Assembly (NCBI GenBank): GCA_032388755.1 | Contig: CP135593.1 | Coordinates: 1,674,001 to 1,738,000, forward strand | Direction of reading: 5' to 3' | From: Neisseria sp. DTU_2020_1000833_1_SI_GRL_NUU_006 | GTDB taxonomy: Bacteria; Pseudomonadota; Gammaproteobacteria; Burkholderiales; Neisseriaceae | Length of the DNA: 64,000 bases | Part shown: positions 26,211 through 33,986 of the stretch, one piece after another | Layout of the letters: each line of letters starts with the position of its first letter | Position numbering within the stretch: the stretch's first letter is position 1 | Position numbers and translations under genes: made by a program | The notes under the pieces: generated by a model | Told to the model about the DNA's origin: nothing | Seen by the model: only the letters and a program-made list of their open reading frames with translations | The model's database searches: none

Positions 26211-26876
26211 ATGTACAGAAAATTCCTCTGCATTTTCGCAACCGCGGCCTTGGCAGCCGGCTGTGCGACCGAGTCTTCCAAAACCATCGAAGCCGTCAAA
26301 GTCAGCAGCTACAATACCCCTTATCACGGTGCGCGCGCGCCTATTTCCATCGGTAGCTTCGACAACCGCTCCACTTACCAGCGCGGCGTATTTTCCGACG
26401 GTGAAGACCGTTTGGGCAGTCAGGCGAAAACCATTTTACTGACCCACCTGCAACAGACTAACCGTTTCAACGTACTCAACCGTACACAATTGAGCGCGCT
26501 GAAGCAGGAAGCAGGCATCGGCGGCAAAACACAAGCCCTTAAAGGTGCGGATTATGTGATTACCGGCGATGTAACCGAGTTTGGCCGCAAAGATGTCGGC
26601 GACCATCAGCTTTTCGGGATTTTAGGACGCGGCAAATCCCAAGTCGCCTATGCCAAAGTAGCGTTGAACGTCGTGGATGTACGCACTTCCGAAGTGGTTT
26701 ATTCAGCGCAGGGCGCAGGGGAATTTTCATTGTCCAACCGCGAAGTCGTCGGCTTTGGCGGCACTGCGGGCTACGATGCGACGCTGAACGGCAAAGTATT
26801 GGACCTGGCCATCCGCGAAGCAGTCAATAATTTGGTTGCCGGCATCGAAAGCGGTGCTTGGACGCCTGCACGCTGA
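26211..26876 (+). CDS. CsgG/HfaB-family outer-membrane lipoprotein
   Basis: A 221-residue lipoprotein: signal peptide with lipobox LAAGC (Cys about 19), then the CsgG-family core with YHGARAPISIGSFDNRSTYQ, QAKTILLTHLQQTNRFNVLN, ADYVITGDVTEFG and AYAKVALNVVDVRTSEVVYS. CsgG-family proteins form nonameric outer-membrane pores (curli) or envelope complexes. No curlin genes are nearby; the two small lipoproteins downstream appear to be its partners. A clear AGGAG precedes the start. The same trio is known from meningococcus as the GNA1162 neighbourhood (NMB1162-1164), which supports the grouping but not a mechanism. Confidence 0.88.
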   Translation: MYRKFLCIFATAALAAGCATESSKTIEAVKVSSYNTPYHGARAPISIGSFDNRSTYQRGVFSDGEDRLGSQAKTILLTHLQQTNRFNVLNRTQLSALKQEAGIGGKTQALKGADYVITGDVTEFGRKDVGDHQLFGILGRGKSQVAYAKVALNVVDVRTSEVVYSAQGAGEFSLSNREVVGFGGTAGYDATLNGKVLDLAIREAVNNLVAGIESGAWTPAR

Positions 26877-26889
26877 AAGGTCGTCTGAA

Positions 26890-27249
26890 ATGGACAAACT
26901 CATCAAAACAGGCTGCCTGGGCGCATTCTGCCTGCTGCTTGCCGCATGCGGCAGCCCTCAGCAAACCCTTTATTATTGGGGAAACAACAATGCCGATGTT
27001 TACGAACGCCTCAAAAGCGACGGCAAACCCCTAGGCGAACAAATCGACGCAATGGAAAAATATTTCCAGAAAACCCGGAGCGAAAATAAAAAAGAAGCAC
27101 CCGGCACACACGCCCATTTGGGAATGCTGTTGAGCGAAGCGGGGCAGGATCAGTCGGCAGCGGAACACTTCGAAACCGAAAAACGCCTGTTCCCCGAATC
27201 TTCCGCCTTCATGGACTTCCTGTTGAAAAATAAAGGAGCCCGAAAATGA
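26890..27249 (+). CDS. DUF4810-family lipoprotein
   Basis: A 119-residue lipoprotein with lipobox LLAAC (Cys about 20) and the DUF4810 start QTLYYWGNNNADVYERLK. The rest is helical, with HAHLGMLLSEAGQDQSAAEH resembling a TPR-like helix pair. Middle member of the three-lipoprotein operon. Its start codon lies 13 bases after the previous stop, and the gap is essentially one DUS, whose AAAGG is the only ribosome-binding candidate. The last codons overlap the next gene by four bases (ATGA). Confidence 0.87.
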   Translation: MDKLIKTGCLGAFCLLLAACGSPQQTLYYWGNNNADVYERLKSDGKPLGEQIDAMEKYFQKTRSENKKEAPGTHAHLGMLLSEAGQDQSAAEHFETEKRLFPESSAFMDFLLKNKGARK

Positions 27250-27917
27250 GCAGCCTGAAAACCGCCCTTTTTGCCTCTGCAACCGCTATCATACTGTCAG
27301 CCTGTTCCGCTACCGCGCCGCAGCCTTTCGACTATTCCGCATTCAGGGAAAGCAAACCCCGCTCCATTTTGGTATTGCCCCCCTTAAACGAATCGCCGGA
27401 AGTCAAGGCAAGTGCGGGGATGCTCGCCTCTTCCACGCAACCGTTGGCAGAATCAGGCTATTACGTGTTCCCGGTTGCCGCAGTGGCCGAAACCTTCAAG
27501 CAAAACGGTCTGGACAATGCGCACGACATCCATCAAGTCAGCCTTGAAAAACTCAATCGGATTTTCGGCGCGGATGCCGTACTCTATATAAAAATCAACC
27601 AATACGGCACCAGCTACCAACTCATCCAAAGCGATACCCGGGTTACGGCGGAAGCCAAACTGGTTGACGCGAAAACCGGAAAAGAGTTGTGGCACGGTTC
27701 TGCAACGGCTTCCAGCACCGAGAACAACAATACTGCCGGACAAGGCCTGCTCGGCGCAATGTTGAGCGCAATCGTCCAACAGATTGCAAGCTCCGTCGGT
27801 GACAAAGGATTCGATATTGCCCAAGTTGCAGGCACGCGCCTGCTTTCGGCGTCCGCGACGAACGGCATCATGTACGGCCCTTATTCGCCCCACTATGAAG
27901 CCCAGCCGGGTAAATAA
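27246..27917 (+). CDS. GNA1162/DUF799-family lipoprotein
   Basis: A 223-residue lipoprotein: lipobox LSAC (Cys about 21), then KPRSILVLPPLNESPEVKAS, ESGYYVFPVAAVAETFKQNG and GADAVLYIKINQYG, the DUF799 pattern known in Neisseria as antigen GNA1162. The fold is related to the periplasmic part of TolB/CsgG-type proteins. Its ATG overlaps the preceding stop, so translation is coupled. The three genes probably make one outer-membrane-associated complex; its cargo or function is not known to me. Confidence 0.9.
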   Translation: MSSLKTALFASATAIILSACSATAPQPFDYSAFRESKPRSILVLPPLNESPEVKASAGMLASSTQPLAESGYYVFPVAAVAETFKQNGLDNAHDIHQVSLEKLNRIFGADAVLYIKINQYGTSYQLIQSDTRVTAEAKLVDAKTGKELWHGSATASSTENNNTAGQGLLGAMLSAIVQQIASSVGDKGFDIAQVAGTRLLSASATNGIMYGPYSPHYEAQPGK

Positions 27918-27927
27918 TCCCCAAAGC

Positions 27928-27967
27928 AAAGGTCGTCTGAAAACAAGTTTTCAGACGACCTTTTTTT
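27928..27967 (+). terminator. Inverted DUS terminator after the lipoprotein operon
   Basis: AAAGGTCGTCTGAAAAC-AA-GTTTTCAGACGACCTTTTTTT: very short loop and a run of seven T, a strong terminator ten bases past the stop. Confidence 0.88.
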
Positions 27968-28056
27968 CTGCTGCGACATTCTCAATTCCGATCCCGCCAT
28001 CGTTTACAGCCGATTCACCTTGCTCTCGATATGGCACCCCGCCAGCTACCGCCATT

Positions 28057-28163
28057 TATAGTGGATTAACTTTAAACCAGTACGGCGTTGCCTCGCCTTG
28101 CCGTACTGTCTGTACTGTCTGCGGCTTCGTCGCCTTGTCCTGATTTAAAGTTAATCCACTATA
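28057..28163. repeat. Correia repeat enclosed element, 107 bp
   Basis: TATAGTGGATTAACTTTAAA ... TTTAAAGTTAATCCACTATA with the short core, between the convergent lipoprotein operon and chloride channel gene. Confidence 0.93.
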
Positions 28164-28196
28164 TCCTTTTTAAACAACTACTTTTCCCCGCCCTGC

Positions 28197-29423
28197 TTAT
28201 TCAAACCCCATTTTCCTTGCCGTTGCCACTGCGCCCGCCATCGTGATACACAAAGGCATCAGCAGGGCGGCGGGGGCGTAGGTGAGTTCGAGGATGAAGA
28301 CTATGGCGGTCAGGGGCATGTTGAGGGAAACGCCGAGAAATGCCGCCGCGCCGATGACGGCGGCACTTTCAGACGACATGGCGGGGAAGAAGGTGTTCCA
28401 CGCGGCTGCGGCGGCGAAGGCGATGGTGCTGCCGAGCATCATGGACGGGGTAATCAGCCCGCCGTATGCGCCTGCGGCGAGTGCGAGCAGGACGACGAAC
28501 CATTTGACGGCGGTCATTTCCAAGCTGTACCGCCAGTCGGTCATGCCGCCGAACGTAAGCTGGTTGCCCGCCTTGCCATTGCCCAGTATTTCGGGAAACC
28601 AAACGGAAACGATGCCGATAAGGGCGAACAAGGCAATCGCCAAAGGAATGATTTTCGGGTCGTTGCGCTTGAAGAAGGGAAATTTTTTGGCACTGCGCTG
28701 AAACCATACCGCCGTTGCGCCCAAAACGGGACCGATGGCGGCGGCAAACCACAGCAGCGGGATGTTCACATCGAGATGGGCGGGATGGTATTGCTGCACA
28801 TCGCCCAAGCCGATGCGGGCGACGGCGGTGGCAGTGGCGGAAATCAGCAATGCGGCGGCTACTGCCTGTTGCGTCCAAATGCCCAACATGGCTTCGAGGA
28901 TGAAAAGTGTGGAGGCGAGCGGGACGTTATAGACCGCCGCCAAACCTGCACCTGACGCACAGGCAAGCAGCAGGCGCATTTCGTCTTCGTCCAAACCCAA
29001 ACGCCTGCCACCGACGGATGCAAACGCGGCGGTCATTTCACGCGGGGCGACTTCGCGTCCGAGCGGGGAACCGAGTCCGACGGTGATGATTTGCAGCAGC
29101 GCATGGGAAACGGTGGTCAAAAACGGCAGCCCCTGCAAGGGCTGCTTCAAGGCTGCCTTGATTTCGATTTGCGGCCTACCGAAACGTTTGATCGACCACC
29201 AGCCGAACCCTACCGCGACGCCGCACAAAATCAATACGAGGACACGGCGTTCAGACGACGTTTGAACCACGCCTTCCCGAAAGGAAACATGCCCGCCGCC
29301 CGCGCCGTAACCGTAAGCCGTGTGCTGGATAAAGTGCATAAGCTCCGTCAAGGCAATGCCGACCATGCCGCCGACGATGCCGGTGAGGATGAGGGCTATC
29401 CAAAGTTTGTGCGTATGTTTCAT
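28197..29423 (-). CDS. ClC-family chloride channel/antiporter
   Basis: A 408-residue membrane protein with about ten hydrophobic helices. The ion-pathway motifs are recognisable: GLGSPLGREVAPREM (GREGP-type, about 120), YNVPLASTLFILEAMLG (about 165), and GGLITPSMMLGSTIA (GxFxP-type, about 305). The first motif departs from the classical GREGP, as in the ClcB subgroup, so a channel and an H+/Cl- exchanger are both possible. The chosen ATG precedes KHTHKLWIALILTGIVGG; an upstream TTG would add 19 residues. Confidence 0.85.
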   Translation of the reverse strand: MKHTHKLWIALILTGIVGGMVGIALTELMHFIQHTAYGYGAGGGHVSFREGVVQTSSERRVLVLILCGVAVGFGWWSIKRFGRPQIEIKAALKQPLQGLPFLTTVSHALLQIITVGLGSPLGREVAPREMTAAFASVGGRRLGLDEDEMRLLLACASGAGLAAVYNVPLASTLFILEAMLGIWTQQAVAAALLISATATAVARIGLGDVQQYHPAHLDVNIPLLWFAAAIGPVLGATAVWFQRSAKKFPFFKRNDPKIIPLAIALFALIGIVSVWFPEILGNGKAGNQLTFGGMTDWRYSLEMTAVKWFVVLLALAAGAYGGLITPSMMLGSTIAFAAAAAWNTFFPAMSSESAAVIGAAAFLGVSLNMPLTAIVFILELTYAPAALLMPLCITMAGAVATARKMGFE

Positions 29424-29520
29424 GGGGATTTTGTTTGAATGACACAATGTACAGATGAAAACCGTTTTCCAGAAAATCAATTGTTAAGAGTAGTTTTACT
29501 GCATGGCGCAATCTGCTTTC

Positions 29521-29562
29521 AGGTCGTCTGAAAACCCGGTTCACACGTTTTCAGACGACCCC
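29521..29562. terminator. Inverted DUS pair after the EamA transporter gene
   Basis: AGGTCGTCTGAAAACC ... GTTTTCAGACGACCCC directly after the leftward EamA gene and about 100 bases before the ClC start. No T run. Confidence 0.55.
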
Positions 29563-30426
29563 TTACGCATTCTTTCCTCTGTTTGACAGCCATCCTGCGA
29601 CAAACGTCGCGGCGATGACGATGAACACGCCCAAAGCGGACACGGCGGACAAATGTTCGCCCAGAATCCATACCGCCATGATGACGCCGACGACGGGTTC
29701 GAGCGAAATCAAGAGGCCGGAGACATTGGCAGGAACTTTGTTCATGCCCTTGTTCCATAAGAGATAGGCAAGCCAACTGCATCCCACCCCCAAATACAAA
29801 ACCGACAGCACGCCGCCCCACGACCAGTGGACTTCATAGCTCTGAGCCAACACCAGCGAAAACGGCAGGCACAACACCGCCGCCGCAGCCATGGAAGCAG
29901 AAGTAAATGCAGGCGCGCCGATGCGGGCAATCATCTGCTGACTCGGCCGTATCACGCCGGCGAAACCGAATCCGGCAAGCAGAATCAGCAAACAGCCGAA
30001 CCAATCGACCGCGCCGCCCTCTTCCGCACCGCCCAGCACCATCATCCCGATGCCGGCAAACGCCGCCGCCCCGCAAATCCAGTGGTAAATCTTGGCTTTA
30101 TCGTTAAAAACGAAATGACCGACAAACACTACTAACAAGGGTTCCAGCCCGACCATGGTAATCGCGCTGGCGGCGGACGTGTATTTCAAGCCGATAAACT
30201 GAAGCAGCAACACCACGACGTAGTTGATAAAGGCGATACACAACAAAGGCTTCCACTCGCGGCGCGGAATCTTGCCGAAATGGCGGCAACAGGAAGGCAG
30301 CACCATCAACGCGGCAATCAACAGCCGCGCCTCGACCATCAGCGCAGCATCAAGCATCTCGTAAGTATATTTGGCGGCGATAAACGAGCTGCCCCAAATC
30401 AATAAGGAGAGTATTTGGTAAATCAT
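29563..30426 (-). CDS. EamA/DMT-family transporter
   Basis: A 287-residue inner-membrane protein with ten predicted helices in two EamA repeats (about 3-135 and 147-280). Typical pieces are LIWGSSFIAAKYTYEMLDAA, FIGLKYTSAASAITMVGLEP and ALEPVVGV-like SLEPVVGVIMAVWILGEHLS. Family members export amino acids, metabolites or nucleotide sugars; the substrate cannot be assigned here. It stands alone between the ClC and amidotransferase genes. Confidence 0.87.
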   Translation of the reverse strand: MIYQILSLLIWGSSFIAAKYTYEMLDAALMVEARLLIAALMVLPSCCRHFGKIPRREWKPLLCIAFINYVVVLLLQFIGLKYTSAASAITMVGLEPLLVVFVGHFVFNDKAKIYHWICGAAAFAGIGMMVLGGAEEGGAVDWFGCLLILLAGFGFAGVIRPSQQMIARIGAPAFTSASMAAAAVLCLPFSLVLAQSYEVHWSWGGVLSVLYLGVGCSWLAYLLWNKGMNKVPANVSGLLISLEPVVGVIMAVWILGEHLSAVSALGVFIVIAATFVAGWLSNRGKNA

Positions 30427-30472
30427 GGCTCAAGTCGTCGGATAAAAGGATGCACTGATGAAAGGCGGAACA

Positions 30473-31246
30473 TCACGCCCCACCCTGCCCCGATTCGGTC
30501 AACGAATCCAAAAAGGCAAAGAGTTTCGCGTTCATCTGCGTAAAATCGAAACGCTCGATTTCATCAGGATGCTGCACATAAGCCTGCGTCCTGCTTTGCG
30601 CCGCCAAGTTTTCGCGCCCGTCGGCGGCAATCAAGAGACCGACGGCGGCGCGGTCGAATTCCAAATGCGCCTGAAACGCATAATGCTTGGGAGAGAAGCG
30701 GACAATCTGGCGCGGACAACCTTTGCTCGCCGCCAATACTGCCGCCCCATCCGTCAGTCCGGGCATATCTCCGTGCCAATGCCCCGCAAGGAAAGACGCG
30801 CCCAACAAGGCGGTATGCGGGTCGTTCAAACCTTCCTGCGTCAACTCGACCGGATACACGCCGATTTCACGGTGCGGGCTACGTCCGTGCCGTGCACCGT
30901 AGGCGACGGACAAAAGCTGCGCGCCCAAGCACACGCCGACAATGTACTTATCCGCCGCCACCGCCTGACGTATCAGGCGCAGCTCGGCTTCAGGGTCGTA
31001 ATACGGAAAAGCCTGCCTGTCTTCATCGGGCGACTGCGGTCCGCCCATGACAATCAGGAAATCGATACCGTCCGCGTTTTCGGGCAACGCCTCCGATTCA
31101 TAAACCTTAGTCAACGCCGTACGATGCCCGCGCGACCGCGCCCAATCCCAATACGCGCCCGGCACTTCAAAATCCTCGTGCAGGATGAAATGGACGTTCA
31201 ACGTTTTCCCCCGCGTACCGCCGTCATGGCGAAGTTCCTGCTTCAT
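30473..31246 (-). CDS. Class I glutamine amidotransferase-like protein
   Basis: A 257-residue stand-alone GATase1 protein. The nucleophile is in KYIVGVCLGAQLLSVAYGA (Cys about 107), and AFQAHLEFD (about 190) supplies the His and Glu of the triad. The N-terminal part has WDWARSRGHRT and FLIVMGGPQSPDED, like the GMP-synthase-related GATases that hydrolyse gamma-glutamyl compounds. Its substrate is unknown. The gene ends 30 bases downstream of fis, on the same strand. Confidence 0.85.
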   Translation of the reverse strand: MKQELRHDGGTRGKTLNVHFILHEDFEVPGAYWDWARSRGHRTALTKVYESEALPENADGIDFLIVMGGPQSPDEDRQAFPYYDPEAELRLIRQAVAADKYIVGVCLGAQLLSVAYGARHGRSPHREIGVYPVELTQEGLNDPHTALLGASFLAGHWHGDMPGLTDGAAVLAASKGCPRQIVRFSPKHYAFQAHLEFDRAAVGLLIAADGRENLAAQSRTQAYVQHPDEIERFDFTQMNAKLFAFLDSLTESGQGGA

Positions 31247-31277
31247 CAGTTTTCTCCCTTTGCAACAAGACCGATAT

Positions 31278-31517
31278 TTACAGCAAACCGTGCTGCAACA
31301 GTTTCTTACGCAGCGTATTGCGGTTCAGTCCCAAAATCACCGCCGCTTTGGACTGATTGCCGCCGCATTGTTCCATCACGCACGCAAGCATCGGCTTTTC
31401 CACTTGGTGCAACACCATGTCGTACACGCCGCAAGGCTCCGTACCGTTCAAGTCTTTGAAATACTGTTGCAAATTCTGTTCAACGCATTGCGCAATATCG
31501 GGGATGGGTTGTTTCAT
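31278..31517 (-). CDS. fis: Fis-family DNA-binding protein
   Basis: A 79-residue nucleoid-associated regulator. The C-terminal helix-turn-helix GGNQSKAAVILGLNRNTLRK (about 52-71) is the Fis signature, preceded by PMLACVMEQ-like helices for dimer formation. The N-terminal beta-hairpin region is shorter than in E. coli Fis. In many proteobacteria fis follows dusB directly; here the two are separated by a CREE and a NIME-like repeat. Confidence 0.92.
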   Translation of the reverse strand: MKQPIPDIAQCVEQNLQQYFKDLNGTEPCGVYDMVLHQVEKPMLACVMEQCGGNQSKAAVILGLNRNTLRKKLLQHGLL

Positions 31518-31590
31518 AACATATCCTCCTTCGTTGTTTTTAAAGATGACAGGTCGTCTGAAACGGAGTTCAGACGACGTTTGTTGAGTT

Positions 31591-31747
31591 TATAGTGGAT
31601 TAACTTTAAACCGGTACGGCGTTGCCTCGCCTTAGCTCAAAGAGAACGATTCTCTAAGGTGCTGAAGCACCAAGTGAATCGGTTCCGTACTATCTGTACT
31701 GTCTGCGGCTTCGTCGCCTTGTCCTGATTTAAATTTAATCCACTATA
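31591..31747. repeat. Correia repeat enclosed element, 157 bp
   Basis: Full-length class: TATAGTGGATTAACTTTAAA ... ATTTAAATTTAATCCACTATA with the 50-bp insert GCTCAAAGAGAACGATTCTC and GGTGCTGAAGCACCAAGTGA. Full-length CREEs carry an IHF-site region and can be cut by RNase III in Neisseria. It stands upstream of fis. Confidence 0.93.
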
Positions 31748-31809
31748 TATAGATAATTTGTTTTTTATTTCGATGAAACTGTGTTTTCAGACGACTTGAT
31801 ATTGCCGCC

Positions 31810-31903
31810 ATTGCCGCGCAGGCGGAACCCGGTAATTTGAAGCTGCGGCAATTTCTGAACATTTCGGAAAAATCAAAGCCTGGATTCCCGCCTGCGCGGG
31901 AAT
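31810..31903. repeat. NIME-like mosaic repeat between dusB and fis
   Basis: A diverged dRS3 (ATTGCCGCGCAGGCGGAACC) and a perfect dRS3 (ATTCCCGCCTGCGCGGGAAT, 31884-31903) flank about 54 bases that match the inner segment of the mosaic at 38000-38094 in the reverse orientation. Confidence 0.75.
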
Positions 31904-31976
31904 GACGGTACAGTTTTTTTAATAATTCACAATGGCTTATCCGCTTCCCAAAAACCAAAGGTCGTCTGAAACACCC

Positions 31977-32987
31977 CTACCCTTCACGATATGCACACAT
32001 CCAGCGGTCGGTTTTTTCCGAAAGAGCCTCAAGATAGGCAGCTAGGGTATCGTATTGTGCCGCAGCGCTGTCCAAGCGGTTGATGTCGCGGCGCGTCTGC
32101 TCGCCGTCGGGCATTTCGTCGATGTACCAGCCTATGTGTTTGCGGGCGATGCGTACGCCGGCGACTTCGCCATAAAACGCGTGCATGGCACGGATGTGGT
32201 TCAAAATGGTGGCGTTGCATTCTGCCAAGCTCAAGGCCGGCGGCAAAACGCTGTGTTCGGCGTAATGTTTCAAATCGCGGAAGAGCCACGGCCTGCCTTG
32301 TGCGCCGCGCCCTATCATGATGCCGTCGGCGGCGGTTTGTTTGAGGACGGCGGCGGCTTTTTGCGGCGAAGTGATGTCGCCATTGACCCAGACGGGGATG
32401 TTCAGACGACCTTTGGTTTCGGCAATCAGATCATAAGCCGCTTCGCCCTTATACATTTGCGTGCGCGTACGTCCGTGGACAGCAAGGGCGGCGATGCCGC
32501 AATCTTCGGCGATGCGGGCGATGGCAGGCAGGTTTTTGTGGTCGTCGTGCCAGCCCAAACGGGTTTTGAGGGTAACGGGAACGTCCACCGCGCGGACGAC
32601 GGCTTCGAGAATGGCGGCAACCAGCGGCTCGTTTTGCATCAGCGCGCTGCCGGCTTGAACATTGCAGACTTTTTTGGCGGGACAGCCCATGTTGATGTCG
32701 ATAACCTGCGCCCCGAGGCTGACGTTGTAACGCGCGGCATCCGCCATCTGCTGCGGATCACTGCCGGCAATCTGGACGGCAACGATGCCGCCTTCATCGG
32801 CAAAATCGCTGCGGCGCAGGGTCTTTTTGGTATTTCTAAGCGTCGGGTCGCTGGTCAGCATTTCGCACACCGCCCAACCTGCGCCAAAATCCCGGCAAAG
32901 TCGGCGGAACGGTTTGTCCGTAATGCCCGCCATCGGGGCGAGTGCAATGGGATTGTCGATAATGTAGCCGCCGATGCGCATGTTCAA
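31977..32987 (-). CDS. dusB: tRNA-dihydrouridine synthase B
   Basis: FMN enzyme that reduces U17-type uridines in tRNA D-loops. The 336-residue protein has IALAPMAGITDKPFRRLCR (about 14-32), INMGCPAKKVCNVQAGSALM with the catalytic Cys and phosphate site (about 97-116), LAVHGRTRTQMYKGEA and VWVNGDITSP, all Dus signatures; ADGIMIGRGAQGRPWLFRD identifies the DusB/NifR3 branch. A DUS within the gene encodes GRLN. An alternative start is the third codon (Met). Confidence 0.95.
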   Translation of the reverse strand: MNMRIGGYIIDNPIALAPMAGITDKPFRRLCRDFGAGWAVCEMLTSDPTLRNTKKTLRRSDFADEGGIVAVQIAGSDPQQMADAARYNVSLGAQVIDINMGCPAKKVCNVQAGSALMQNEPLVAAILEAVVRAVDVPVTLKTRLGWHDDHKNLPAIARIAEDCGIAALAVHGRTRTQMYKGEAAYDLIAETKGRLNIPVWVNGDITSPQKAAAVLKQTAADGIMIGRGAQGRPWLFRDLKHYAEHSVLPPALSLAECNATILNHIRAMHAFYGEVAGVRIARKHIGWYIDEMPDGEQTRRDINRLDSAAAQYDTLAAYLEALSEKTDRWMCAYREG

Positions 32988-33139
32988 ACCGCCGTATGGA
33001 AAGGGCTGCCATTGTACAATTTTTAAGCAGGGTTTCCAATGGGATTTACTTTGGAAACAGGTAAAACAAAGGGCGCAATCATGCGCCCTGCGGGTGTGTT
33101 TAAGGTTTCAGACGACCTTTTCGCCGTCTTGCGGACGGT

Positions 33140-33790
33140 TCAGATTAACAAGGTCATAAAGAGGTACACAGCCGTCTGTATCAGTGCAACGATAGGCAGG
33201 ATGATTTTTGCCAGCAGCCCTGTGAACATCAATATTAGGACAATCCACATTCCGTAAGGTTCGATTTTGCGAAACTGCATGGACTGTTTGGCAGACAGGA
33301 AAGTATCGATAAAGATGCCGCCGTCCCAAGGCAGGATGGGAATCAGGCTGAAAGCGACCCAAATCGCGTTCACGATAACGCCGTATTGCGCCATTCGGAC
33401 CAACGGTTCCTGATAGGATTCGGGCGCGTAAACGGCAAAGGCGGCAACAAAGCCCCAAAAGAACGCCAAAATCAGATTGGCAATCGGACCGGAAATAGAA
33501 ACCCAACGCCAAGCGCGGCGCGGATCGCGGAAATTGCGCGGGTCGATGGGCATCGGGCGCGCCCAACCGAAGACGAACGGGGTCAGCAGCAGGCTGATTA
33601 TGGGGACGACGATCGTACCTACCGGATCGATATGCGGCAGGGGGTTAAGCGTCAGCCGCCCGTATTGTTGGGCGGTACTGTCGCCCCAACGGAGGGCGGT
33701 ATAACCACGCGCGACTTCGCGTATGGTCAGGGCAAGGAGGACGGGCGGAATCGCGAGCAGGACAGTGCCCAAGTCAAAGTTTTGAAACAT
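33140..33790 (-). CDS. Site-2-protease-like membrane protein lacking the HExxH motif
   Basis: A 216-residue integral membrane protein of the M50/S2P family. The second half of the fold is intact: YGRLTLNPLPHIDPVGTIVV (about 43-62), SGPIANLILAFFWG, and FSLIPILPWDGGIFIDTFLS with the conserved Asp. At the expected zinc site the sequence is TIREVARGYTALRWGD, where the family has HExxHGYTA: both histidines are Arg. It is therefore unlikely to be a metalloprotease and may be a pseudoenzyme with a binding or scaffold role. Start MFQNFDLG follows AAAGGAAAACC. Confidence 0.85.
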   Translation of the reverse strand: MFQNFDLGTVLLAIPPVLLALTIREVARGYTALRWGDSTAQQYGRLTLNPLPHIDPVGTIVVPIISLLLTPFVFGWARPMPIDPRNFRDPRRAWRWVSISGPIANLILAFFWGFVAAFAVYAPESYQEPLVRMAQYGVIVNAIWVAFSLIPILPWDGGIFIDTFLSAKQSMQFRKIEPYGMWIVLILMFTGLLAKIILPIVALIQTAVYLFMTLLI

Positions 33791-33986
33791 GGTTTTCCTT
33801 TGAAAGGTCGTCTGAAAACGACGGTGTATGTGCGGATGGCCGATTTATCGGAAACGGGAAGATTTCTGCCTCATTCAATATGTTCTTTTTTGTCGGGTTT
33901 TCAACCCCTCCCCAGTCTTCATCATGCCCGAGCAGGCTCTAATAACGGGATGTGTCTCGCCGCAAGCGACCCGGCTATACACACCT

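Noticed and set aside
32055..33026. A 323-codon open frame opposite dusB
   Set aside because: Antisense shadow of a well-supported gene; composition matches no protein family.
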